Source of the DNA: an uncultured Eubacteriales bacterium
GTDB taxonomy: Bacteria; Bacillota; Clostridia; Lachnospirales; Lachnospiraceae
DNA length: 37,249 nt
Direction: 5' to 3'
Assembly (NCBI GenBank): GCA_900314525.1
Contig: OMVN01000021.1
Span: 1 to 37,249 of the forward strand
This document shows, one piece after another, positions 8,629 through 16,300 of this stretch. The first letter of the stretch is position 1. Each line of letters starts with the position of its first letter. Position numbers and translations under genes: made by a program. The notes under the pieces are model-generated. The model ran no database searches. It had not been told where the DNA came from and was given only the letters and a program-made list of their open reading frames with translations.

Positions 8629-9333
8629 ATGAGGGGAATATGTCTTTTGTTTTTTCCAAGAAGATGTCCCGTATGCGATGGAATTCTTCCTGTAGGTAAG
8701 GGGAAGATATGCGGAGGATGTTATAATAAACTTAATTTTATTGCAGAACCCAGATGCAAAAAATGTGGAAAACAGATAGACAGCAAAGAAGAGGAGTACT
8801 GCAGAGACTGCAGAACTAAAAAACATTATTATGACAGAGGTATTTCGCTGATAGAAAACAAGGGAGAGGGGAAATCATCTGTCTATGCAATTAAATATAG
8901 AAACAAAAGGGAATATGCAGAATTTTATGCTGATGAAATAAAAATCAGATATGAATATGAAATATCCCTATGGGGTGCGAATTTAATGATTCCTGTACCA
9001 CTTCACAAGAAGAAATTAAGGAAAAGAGGATACAATCAGGCGAAAGTAATAGCTGATGATTTGGGGGAAAAGCTTCTGATTCCGGTGAAAGAGAAAGCTC
9101 TTTCTCGAATAAAAAACACGATTCCTCTGAAAACATTACATGGTGAAGAGAGGAAAAAATGTCTGAAGGATGCATTTGTGGCGGATACAGCTTTGGTAAA
9201 GGGTAAGGTAGTAGTGCTAGTTGACGATATTTATACTACAGGAAGCACGATAGATGAGTGCAGCAAAGAACTGATATCAAAGGGTGCATCTAAAGTCTAT
9301 TTTATTACTATTTCAATAGGTGAGGGCATGTAA
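8629..9333 (+). CDS. comFC: ComF-family phosphoribosyltransferase-like protein
   Basis: A 234-residue cytoplasmic protein of the ComF/GntX family, associated with DNA uptake in competence but also found widely in non-transformable bacteria. The N-terminus is cysteine rich: CPVC, CGGC, CKKCGK and YCRDC within residues 14-64 suggest a zinc ribbon. The C-terminus carries the PRPP-binding signature VVVLVDDIYTTGST near 196-209. LHKKKLRKRGYNQA near residues 125-138 is a family hallmark. The start, 7 nt after recD2, has no good Shine-Dalgarno (GGAGG lies about 20 nt upstream), so translational coupling is likely. No comFA helicase gene is adjacent. A stem-loop without a T-run spans the stop codon (9317-9347). 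Confidence 0.85.
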   Translation: MRGICLLFFPRRCPVCDGILPVGKGKICGGCYNKLNFIAEPRCKKCGKQIDSKEEEYCRDCRTKKHYYDRGISLIENKGEGKSSVYAIKYRNKREYAEFYADEIKIRYEYEISLWGANLMIPVPLHKKKLRKRGYNQAKVIADDLGEKLLIPVKEKALSRIKNTIPLKTLHGEERKKCLKDAFVADTALVKGKVVVLVDDIYTTGSTIDECSKELISKGASKVYFITISIGEGM

Positions 9334-9406
9334 TGCCCTTACACCTAATACTATTAAAACCTTATTAATGGCATATATTTGAGCACTACTCATTGCAAAA
9401 AATAAG

Positions 9407-9435
9407 TTGACGAATTACTTTAGCTATGTTATATT
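9407..9435 (+). promoter_or_regulatory. promoter of rpmG-secE-nusG-rplK-rplA
   Basis: TTGACG (9407-9412) and TATATT (9430-9435) are 17 bp apart, with an extended -10 TG at 9427-9428. Transcription would start near 9442. The leader carries ten T residues (9457-9466), then a TGCTTTAATTTTT stretch complementary to AAAAAATTAAGCA (9494-9506), so a leader hairpin is possible. Bases 9334-9406 hold nothing else that can be named. Confidence 0.8.
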
Positions 9436-9538
9436 AATCTAGCGATGGAAGAAGTCTTTTTTTTTTGCTTTAATTTTTAGTTCACTTCAGAACAAAAAAT
9501 TAAGCACAGCGTAGAAATTAAAGTGGAGGTGGATAGTT

Positions 9539-9688
9539 GTGCGCGTAAAGATAACATTGGCATGTACAGAGTGTAAACAGCGTAATTATAATATGACAAA
9601 AGAAAAGAAAACACACCCTGACAGAATGGAAACTAAGAAGTATTGTAAGTTCTGCAAGAGACATACATTACACAAAGAAACAAAATAG
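9539..9688 (+). CDS. rpmG: 50S ribosomal protein L33
   Basis: A 49-residue ribosomal protein read from a GTG start after GGAGGT at 9525-9530 (8 nt spacing). The N-terminus is [17 protein letters not shown] with GTG as initiator, followed by the second cysteine pair in [10 protein letters not shown]. The CxxC...CxxC arrangement is the zinc-binding form of L33 (C+ type). The gene is the first of the operon that continues with secE 26 nt downstream, the normal rpmG-secE-nusG order. Confidence 0.93.
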   Translation: MRVKITLACTECKQRNYNMTKEKKTHPDRMETKKYCKFCKRHTLHKETK

Positions 9689-9714
9689 TCAAGCTGATTA
9701 GGAAAGAGGTAACA

Positions 9715-9939
9715 ATGGGAGAAGCCAATACAGATGTAAAAGGCGGAAAGACTAAAACTCCAAAAAAGGGTTTTATAAAAGGTCTTAAAGCTGAATTTAA
9801 AAAAATAATCTGGCCTGACAAACAATCTACCGCAAGGGAAACAACAGCAGTTATTATTGTGTCAGTTATTCTTGGTATTGTAATCAAGGTATTTGATTTG
9901 ATAATCCAGTTTGGACTTGATAAGTTAATAGCACATTAA
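9715..9939 (+). CDS. secE: preprotein translocase subunit SecE
   Basis: A 74-residue single-spanning form of SecE typical of Gram-positives. After a lysine-rich start comes the amphipathic segment FIKGLKAEFKKIIWP, including the conserved W-P pair, near residues 21-35. One transmembrane helix (about 44-66) follows. It clamps SecY in the membrane. The start follows AGGAAAGAGGTAACA. The nusG start is 24 nt after its stop. Confidence 0.93.
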   Translation: MGEANTDVKGGKTKTPKKGFIKGLKAEFKKIIWPDKQSTARETTAVIIVSVILGIVIKVFDLIIQFGLDKLIAH

Positions 9940-9963
9940 TTGTTGAGAGGAATAGGTGATTAT

Positions 9964-10488
9964 ATGTCAGAAGCACATTGGTATGTTGTTCATACTTATT
10001 CAGGTTATGAAAACAAAGTAAAAGCTAACATTGAGAAGACAATCGAAAATCGAAATCTTCAGGACCAGATATTACAGGTCAGCGTTCCTATGCAGGATGA
10101 GGTAGAAATCAGAAATGGACAGAAGAAACAGATTTCAAAGAAGATGTTTCCTGGATACGTTCTGATTAACATGGTTATGAATGATGATACATGGTATGTC
10201 GTAAGAAATACCAGAGGTGTCACAGGATTTGTAGGACCTGGATCAAAACCGGTACCACTTAGTGAATCAGAAATGATACCACTTGGTATACAGGTTGAAG
10301 AGAAGAAGATTGTTGTTGACTTTGATTTGGGTGATACAATAATAGTTACAAGAGGTGTTTGGGAAAATACAGTTGCAGAAATTAAACGTATTGATGAACA
10401 CAAAGAGATGGTAACTATTAATGTAGACATGTTTGGTCGTGAAACACCAGTAGAAATAAGTTTCGCAGATGTAAAGAAAATGGATTAA
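9964..10488 (+). CDS. nusG: transcription termination/antitermination factor NusG
   Basis: A 174-residue NusG with an N-terminal NGN domain (HWYVVHTYSGYENKV at 5-19, KKMFPGYVLI, and WYVVRNTRGVTGFVG) that contacts RNA polymerase, and a C-terminal KOW domain from about residue 120. The ATG at 9964 is preferred over an in-frame TTG at 9940 because AGGTGA at 9954-9959 precedes it and MSEAHWYVVHTYSG fits the family. The KOW loop reads GDTIIVTRGVWENTVAEI, where most NusG proteins have a glycine-rich loop. The closing MFGRETPVEI is conserved. It sits in the secE-nusG-rplK order. Confidence 0.93.
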   Translation: MSEAHWYVVHTYSGYENKVKANIEKTIENRNLQDQILQVSVPMQDEVEIRNGQKKQISKKMFPGYVLINMVMNDDTWYVVRNTRGVTGFVGPGSKPVPLSESEMIPLGIQVEEKKIVVDFDLGDTIIVTRGVWENTVAEIKRIDEHKEMVTINVDMFGRETPVEISFADVKKMD

Positions 10489-10502
10489 TTGAAGATAGTC
10501 CG

Positions 10503-10534
10503 GTGGGAGGATGAATTTCTTCCGATAATACCAC
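10503..10534 (+). promoter_or_regulatory. L1-type mRNA hairpin before rplK
   Basis: GTG-GGAGGA (10503-10511) pairs with TCTTCC (10518-10523) and CCAC (10531-10534), leaving GATAATA (10524-10530) as an asymmetric internal loop. A nearly identical element precedes rplA. The L11-L1 operon is controlled by L1 binding to its mRNA in many bacteria, and this conserved motif is the obvious candidate site. Confidence 0.6.
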
Positions 10535-10553
10535 AATTTTAGGAGGTGCCATT

Positions 10554-10979
10554 ATGGCTAAGAAAGTAGAAGGATATATTAAATTACAGATCGAAGCTGG
10601 TAAAGCAACACCAGCACCACCAGTTGGTCCAGCACTTGGACAGCACGGTGTTAATATTGTACAGTTTACAAAGGAATTTAATGCAAGAACAGCAGATCAG
10701 CCTGGTATGATTATTCCAGTAGTAATCACAGTTTATTCTGACAGAAGTTTTGATTTTATTACAAAAACTCCTCCAGCAGCTGTTTTATTAAAGAAAGCTT
10801 GCAAGATTCAGTCTGGTTCAGGTGTTCCTAACAAGACTAAAGTTGCTAAGATTTCTAAGGCAGATCTTCAGAAAATCGCTGAGACAAAGATGCCAGATTT
10901 AAATGCAGCTTCTATCGAGGCAGCTATGAGCATGATCGCTGGTACTGCAAGAAGTATGGGTATCACAGTAGAAGATTAA
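10554..10979 (+). CDS. rplK: 50S ribosomal protein L11
   Basis: A 141-residue ribosomal protein of the GTPase-associated centre that binds 23S rRNA and takes part in factor binding and the stringent response. The N-terminal linker [15 protein letters not shown] is the family signature, and [12 protein letters not shown] lies near residues 71-82. The length is standard. It starts after TTAGGAGGTG at 10540-10549. It follows nusG and precedes rplA, the usual order. Confidence 0.97.
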   Translation: MAKKVEGYIKLQIEAGKATPAPPVGPALGQHGVNIVQFTKEFNARTADQPGMIIPVVITVYSDRSFDFITKTPPAAVLLKKACKIQSGSGVPNKTKVAKISKADLQKIAETKMPDLNAASIEAAMSMIAGTARSMGITVED

Positions 10980-11014
10980 TTGTAAACGTAATTATTGATA
11001 ACGAATTATAAACA

Positions 11015-11044
11015 GTGGGAGGAGTAGTCCTCCGCTAATACCAC
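11015..11044 (+). promoter_or_regulatory. L1-type mRNA hairpin before rplA
   Basis: GTGGGAGGA (11015-11023), loop GTAG, TCCTCC (11028-11033), internal loop GCTAATA and CCAC (11041-11044) repeat the architecture found before rplK. The bases conserved between the two copies are GTGGGAGGA, TC.TCC and TAATACCAC. AGGAGG of the rplA ribosome binding site follows directly, so protein binding could block translation. Confidence 0.6.
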
Positions 11045-11058
11045 TAGGAGGTTTTGAA

Positions 11059-11754
11059 ATGAAACGAGGAAAGAAATATATCGAAGCAGCAAAGTCAGTT
11101 GACAGAGCTACTTTATACGAAGTGGCAGACGCTGTATCTTTAGTTAAGAAAACAGCTAATGCAAAATTTGATGAGACAATCGAGGCTCATATCAGAACAG
11201 GTTGTGACGGACGTCACGCTGATCAGCAGATTAGAGGTGCTGTTGTATTACCACACGGTACAGGTAAGAAAGTTAGAGTACTTGTATTCGCTAAGGGTGC
11301 TAAAGCTGATGAAGCTCAGGCAGCAGGCGCTGAATTTGTTGGAGCAGAAGAATTAGTACCTAAGATCCAGAACGAAAACTGGTTCGATTTCGATGTAGTT
11401 GTTGCTACACCAGATATGATGGGTGTTGTTGGACGTCTTGGTCGTGTACTTGGACCAAAGGGATTAATGCCAAACCCTAAGGCTGGTACAGTTACTATGG
11501 ATGTAACAAAAGCTGTTGCTGATATCAAAGCAGGTAAGATTGAATACAGACTTGACAAAGCAAATATTATCCATGTGCCAGTTGGAAAAGCTTCATTTAC
11601 TGAAGAACAATTAGCGGACAACTTCCAGACGCTCATTGATGCAATCAACAAAGCAAAACCTAGCACACTTAAAGGTCAGTATTTAAAGAGTGTAACTCTT
11701 ACATCTACAATGGGACCTGGTGTTAAATTAAATGTAGGTAGACTTGCAAACTAA
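11059..11754 (+). CDS. rplA: 50S ribosomal protein L1
   Basis: A 231-residue protein of the L1 stalk; in many bacteria it also represses its own operon. The start [16 protein letters not shown], the [15 protein letters not shown] stretch and [15 protein letters not shown] near 134-148 are diagnostic. The C-terminus has [17 protein letters not shown]. The length is normal. It starts after TAGGAGGTTTTGAA at 11045-11058. A fresh promoter begins 12 nt after its stop, so this operon ends or reads into the rplJ unit here. Confidence 0.97.
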   Translation: MKRGKKYIEAAKSVDRATLYEVADAVSLVKKTANAKFDETIEAHIRTGCDGRHADQQIRGAVVLPHGTGKKVRVLVFAKGAKADEAQAAGAEFVGAEELVPKIQNENWFDFDVVVATPDMMGVVGRLGRVLGPKGLMPNPKAGTVTMDVTKAVADIKAGKIEYRLDKANIIHVPVGKASFTEEQLADNFQTLIDAINKAKPSTLKGQYLKSVTLTSTMGPGVKLNVGRLAN

Positions 11755-11766
11755 TTTAAAAATTGA

Positions 11767-11795
11767 TTGACAATAAAATATATATGTGTTAATAT
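11767..11795 (+). promoter_or_regulatory. promoter of rplJ-rplL
   Basis: Consensus TTGACA (11767-11772), 17-bp spacer, TAATAT (11790-11795), with an extended -10 TG at 11787-11788. Transcription would start near 11802, just at the L10 leader. Confidence 0.85.
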
Positions 11796-11802
11796 ACACA
11801 AA

Positions 11803-11882
11803 GTGTTGAACCGAAGACAGCAGGTGCAATCATTCGATTGCTCAAATTATTTGCCTGCCGAGGAATAAACTTATGAATTTGT
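11803..11882 (+). ncRNA. ribosomal protein L10 leader
   Basis: The sequence ACCGAAGACAGCAGGTG (11810-11826) and TGCCTGCCGAGG (11852-11863) matches the known Firmicute L10 leader, which binds L10(L12)4 and controls an attenuator. The pairing CAGCAGG/CCTGC.G closes a kinked stem around a small hairpin CAAT.CATTCG.ATTG. The downstream terminator at 11883-11925 is the regulated output. Confidence 0.85.
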
Positions 11883-11925
11883 ACCTCTTTGTCTATGGTT
11901 TTATATCATGACAAAGAGGTTTTTT
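11883..11925 (+). terminator. rplJ attenuator
   Basis: ACCTCTTTGTC (11883-11893) pairs perfectly with GACAAAGAGGT (11910-11920), followed by T-rich sequence to 11925. It lies between the L10 leader and rplJ, so it is an attenuator rather than an operon end. Confidence 0.85.
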
Positions 11926-12007
11926 AATATTTAAGTTTTAAAATCTTAGTTCGGAGTACACAATATGTCATAAATAATGACAGAATCTATAAGGAGGCAA
12001 AAAATTC

Positions 12008-12505
12008 ATGGCTAAAGTAGAAGAAAAGAAACCAGTTGTTGAAGAGATTTCTGAATTACTTAAGGATGCAAAGTCAGCAGTAATCGTTGACTATCGTGGA
12101 CTTACAGTTGAAGAAGATACAAAGCTTCGTAAAGAGTTAAGAGAAGCAGGATGTACTTATAAAGTATATAAGAACACAATGATCAACTTTGCTGTTAAAG
12201 GTACAGAATTTGAAGAATTAAGCAAACATTTAGAAGGACCTACAGCAATCGCTGTTTCAAAGGACGATGCTACAGCACCTGCAAGAGTATTATTTAACTT
12301 CTCTAAGGGAGCAGAAGCACTTGAACTTAAAGCTGGAGTAGTAGAAGGAACATATTATGATGTTGATGGAATTAAGATTATAGCTTCAATCCCATCAAGA
12401 GACGAACTTCTTGCAAAATTCCTTGGAAGTATCCAGTCACCTATTACAAACTTTGCTCGTGTTATTAAGCAGATCGCTGAGAAGAACGAAGAGACAGTTG
12501 CTTAA
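12008..12505 (+). CDS. rplJ: 50S ribosomal protein L10
   Basis: A 165-residue ribosomal stalk base protein that anchors L7/L12 dimers. The N-terminus has the AKSAVIVDYRGLTVEE stretch, followed by YKVYKNTMINFAVKGT and the C-terminal helix that carries L12. It starts after AAGGAGGC at 11991-11998. It is under the upstream L10 leader. Between it and rplL lies a perfect 16-base palindrome at 12524-12539. Confidence 0.97.
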   Translation: MAKVEEKKPVVEEISELLKDAKSAVIVDYRGLTVEEDTKLRKELREAGCTYKVYKNTMINFAVKGTEFEELSKHLEGPTAIAVSKDDATAPARVLFNFSKGAEALELKAGVVEGTYYDVDGIKIIASIPSRDELLAKFLGSIQSPITNFARVIKQIAEKNEETVA

Positions 12506-12523
12506 TTAGACATAGCGTATTTA

Positions 12524-12539
12524 TACTGCAATTGCAGTA
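12524..12539 (+). repeat. perfect palindrome between rplJ and rplL
   Basis: TACTGCAATTGCAGTA is a perfect 16-base palindrome in the 70-nt gap. It lacks a T-run. It might be an mRNA-processing or stability hairpin that raises L12 output; this role is only a guess. Confidence 0.5.
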
Positions 12540-12575
12540 ATTATTAATTTATTTGAAAAAATGGAGGATAATAAA

Positions 12576-12938
12576 ATGACAACTCAGGAAATTATTGAAG
12601 TAATCAAAGGTTTATCAGTTTTAGAATTAAACGATTTAGTTAAGGCTTGTGAAGAAGAATTTGGTGTTTCTGCAGCAGCAGGTGTTGTTGTAGCAGCAGG
12701 CGCAGCAGCTGGAGCAGCTGAAGAAAAGACAGAATTCGACGTTGAGTTAACATCATTCGGTGAGAAGAAGATGGACGTTATCAAACTTGCTAAGAACGAA
12801 TTAGGATTAGGATTAAAGGACGCTAAGGCTAAAGTTGAAGCAGCTCCTACAATCATCAAAGAAGCAGCAGCTAAAGATGAAGCTGAAGCTCTTAAAGCTA
12901 AATTCGAAGAAGTTGGCGCTACAATCACATTAAAATAA
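12576..12938 (+). CDS. rplL: 50S ribosomal protein L7/L12
   Basis: A 120-residue multi-copy stalk protein that recruits translation GTPases. The N-terminal dimerisation helix ([19 protein letters not shown]) is followed by an Ala/Gly/Val-rich hinge near residues 34-50 and the globular domain with [15 protein letters not shown] and [12 protein letters not shown] at the end. An in-frame ATG at 12561 overlaps the GGAGG ribosome binding site (12562-12566), so the start at 12576 is used. Unusually for this region, rplL is followed by a strong terminator and not by rpoB. Confidence 0.97.
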   Translation: MTTQEIIEVIKGLSVLELNDLVKACEEEFGVSAAAGVVVAAGAAAGAAEEKTEFDVELTSFGEKKMDVIKLAKNELGLGLKDAKAKVEAAPTIIKEAAAKDEAEALKAKFEEVGATITLK

Positions 12939-12959
12939 TTTTAGCATATGAATTTTTAA

Positions 12960-12987
12960 GTGCTGGACAATGTCCAGCACTTTTTTT
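12960..12987 (+). terminator. rplJL terminator
   Basis: GTGCTGGAC (12960-12968), loop AAT, GTCCAGCAC (12972-12980), then seven T residues (12981-12987). This is a textbook intrinsic terminator, and two A residues upstream can extend the stem against the T-run. Confidence 0.93.
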
Positions 12988-13114
12988 ATGTATATGATGA
13001 GCTAAGTGAGAACGTATACTCGCACGAATTTACATTTTCCAGTTTCCACAATCTGTAAATATAAACAAAATATAAAATTATATTTGTCTAAAATGACCAC
13101 ATATGTTAAATAAT

Positions 13115-13142
13115 ATTACATTTTTGTCGAATAGTGTATAAT
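13115..13142 (+). promoter_or_regulatory. probable promoter of the pilus operon
   Basis: A perfect TATAAT (13137-13142) with ATTACA 16 bp upstream (13115-13120). It lies 200 bp before the adhesin start codon. The -35 box is only fair. No operator could be recognised. Bases 12988-13114 hold no gene. Confidence 0.5.
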
Positions 13143-13149
13143 ATCATAA

Positions 13150-13343
13150 ACAATTGAACTTATTGTTAAAATTCATAATTTAGAATATTAACACATATAA
13201 ATAAATTGGCTGGTGATATAGGATATCAATTCAGCCTGGGGAAAGATACTAGTTAATTAGGGTTGACTTTATAGTGAATATGCTGACGATGACAGGAATT
13301 TAACCTTGATATCATAGGTAGATTTACAAAGGGGGTCAGGGAT
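13150..13343 (+). promoter_or_regulatory. long structured 5' leader of the adhesin gene
   Basis: The predicted leader is about 195 nt and codes for nothing evident. GGCTG (13208-13212) pairs with CAGCC (13232-13236) around an inner GATAT/ATATC stem (13215-13227). AGGGTT (13259-13264) pairs with AACCTT around a segment of about 40 nt. AAGGGGG (13329-13335) is the ribosome binding site. It does not fit the c-di-GMP-I, c-di-GMP-II or fluoride riboswitch patterns I tried by eye. Confidence 0.4.
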
Positions 13344-16300
13344 ATGAGTGAGAAAAAAATAAGAAGAATAATATCTGTATTTTTAGTGCTCGCAATGGTA
13401 TTTTCAATCTTTGCAGGCATGGATATTGTGCCTTTAAATGCAGGAGATAAGGACAATAGCGGAAGCTTAGCTAATTGCAGAGTAGAATATACAGATGATA
13501 AAGTAATATATACGAACAATACGGGAGTAGTTAAGGTTACAGTTACGGCTGGAAAGGATGTATTTCCTGACGGAACTAAGATGGAATTGAAGGATACCGA
13601 TAAGAATGAGGTAATTGATAAGGCTAATCTGCAAATTACAGAGAGTGATGAAGAGTACAGACTTAAGAATGCAATTGGTGTAGATATTAATTTCATCGAT
13701 CCCAATGGAACTGTCACTGAGCCTGAACAGTCAAAAGTTCAGGTTGAAATTGAACTGATTAAAGATGAATTAAATGGTGAAGTTACGGATATACTTCATG
13801 TGGTAAATGACAAAGCGGTAAAGGTAACAGAAGGAGTTAAGGTAACTGATAATAAGGCTGATTTTGTTACAGAGAGTTTTTCGACATATATTATTGCAAC
13901 GAAGATTGGGGAGCAATATAAGATTGACTCTAATGGATGTGAATATGTTGCAAAGGGTGAAACTCTACAACTCAGACTTCAGAGTTCGCAGACCACGGAT
14001 GCAAATCCAAATCCAAAGGTTGTTACAGAGGGGGTTACGTGGAGAAGTTCAGATCCTACAAAGGCTACAGTTGATGCAAGTGGTCTTGTGACAGGTGTTG
14101 AGAACTCGGAGAACCACGTTATTAACATTATTGCTACATATAAGGGCAGGGATTACATAAGAACCCTGGCAGTTATTTTTAAACATTATAAACTTAATAT
14201 ATATTCTCAAAGTAATGGATATTTATCGGGAACAGATTTAAATAATAGCTATAGTTTGGTAGGGGTACAGGATGTAATTGAGGATCAGGTTCCTGTTGAA
14301 CCTGTTCACAAAGACTATGTAAATATGCTATTTGTTGGATGGTATGGTTTTAATGATTCAAATAATAATAATATTCCAGATTCGGACGAGATAGATATTT
14401 CTCCTGAGAATAAATATGATTTCAAGGATGAAACTATTAAGTCTGACACTAATATCTGTGCAGTATATACAGATCTTAATACCTGTATAGTAAATATAGA
14501 ATATGTAGCGGTTTATGGAGAAGAAAAAACTATAAAATTAGCGCCGACATACAGAATTGAAACTTTTTTGGATAATGAAGGAATATTTTACAGGCCAGTT
14601 CCTATTCCTGATTTTAATAATAGAAACGAAGAAAATTATATAATTCTTGCGGACGATTCGGAACAGAAGTACTTAAATGCCAAAGAGAATAGCAGTTGTC
14701 ACATAAGTTTAGACAGAGATATGTATACAATTAATCTTAGTCTTACTGCTGATGAAATAAGGAATAATGGGACATTGTCATTTAAAGTAGTATTTACAGG
14801 AACAGAGGCAAAGTACACAGTAAATCATTATTTGGAGGATCCAATTGACCCAGATCATCCATCAGAGAGAACTTATACAAAAGAATATGTGGAAGAAAAA
14901 CAAAGTATAGTACACACATATACTGATGCAGAGCCTATTACTGATGCATATCCAGTGAGCGCAGAACTTGTTGACCTATTCAGAGAATTTGAACCGGGAA
15001 AAGTAGTTGATGTAGAAGTTGCTAATCCTACAGGCACAGTAGTTGATATTTACTACAAGAGAAAGTCGTATACCTTAAGTTTTGCATCTACTGGTGATTC
15101 AGTAATTACGTCAAAAGTATTGGAATTCAGGGCACCGATAACGGTAAATACAGATCAAGCAGATGAAAATTTTGGTGCTATAAGATTAAAACAGTCAGAT
15201 GGTGCAACTATTGATATCGATCCACCTAAACGAGAAGGATATCAGTTTAAAGGCTGGCAGTTTACTTATATGGAACATGGCGTAGAGATAGAAATGGATG
15301 CGCCAGACAAGATGAGGGGGCATGACATAAAGGCGACTGCAGTCTGGGAAGCAAACCAAATGGTTGATTATACCATTGTGTATTGGCAGCAAAAAGCAGT
15401 GGTTAAGTCAGATGATATGGAAAAATATCCAGTAGATACTAATACATATAATTCGCTTATAGAAAATTACAATTATGCAGATTCCAAAGTGGTTACAAAA
15501 GGTGCCAAAATTGGCTCGAAAACTTCAGATTTAATTGCAGAACTTGAGGCGGATACAAGTGATAGTGGAATAAAGAATAAGTATCCAGATACAGGAAAAA
15601 TAACATATATATACGAATCAAGTGTTGGAAATTCGGGTGAGCTGAAAATTGATGGATCTACAACGATTAATGTATTTTATAACAGAGAAATAATTACGTA
15701 CAATGTTAATTGGAGTGGAGTGAGTATTACTGATGATGTGAGTCATCTTAATAAATATACAGGACTTGAAGGGGCTGCTATACAAGATTACTATCCTGGT
15801 TTTGAGTTTGATACGAGATATATTTGGAGGTATAGAGAACGAGGTAAAACGACAGATACTACAAATACTCTGTTAAGTGCATTTGTTGATGTTGAGAATA
15901 ATACTAATTTTACAGTAGAATCAAGGACACAGTATTATTCTAAGGTTGTTCATTTTATAGAAAACAAAGATGGAACGTTTTCGTTAAAGTCAGAGGTGGC
16001 ACTTTCAGCGGCACCACCTAGAGGGACTTCTAGTTTTAGCATTACTAATAAATTCAATGGATATACTGCCAAAGGTTATAGAATAGTAAGCTGGAAGAAT
16101 GAGAAGAGTCAGAGTGATTATGAAAATGATTACAGAACCCCGAATACAGAAACATCTTCAGGATGTAGTACACAGATAAGCGGTTCTAAGACTGTCGGAG
16201 CCTATGAGTCAATTCAGGTATATCATTACAGAGATTCTGGATACAGGATAGATATGTATACGGGAAAATCAGTTGGAACTAGTACTATGATTGAAACATA

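Noticed and set aside
12584-12928. Minus-strand open frame in rplL
   Set aside because: It is the mirror of the Ala-rich L7/L12 coding bias and has no independent support.
13200-13343. c-di-GMP or fluoride riboswitch before the adhesin
   Set aside because: The conserved core sequences of c-di-GMP-I, c-di-GMP-II and fluoride riboswitches were not found. Only unspecific stems are visible.
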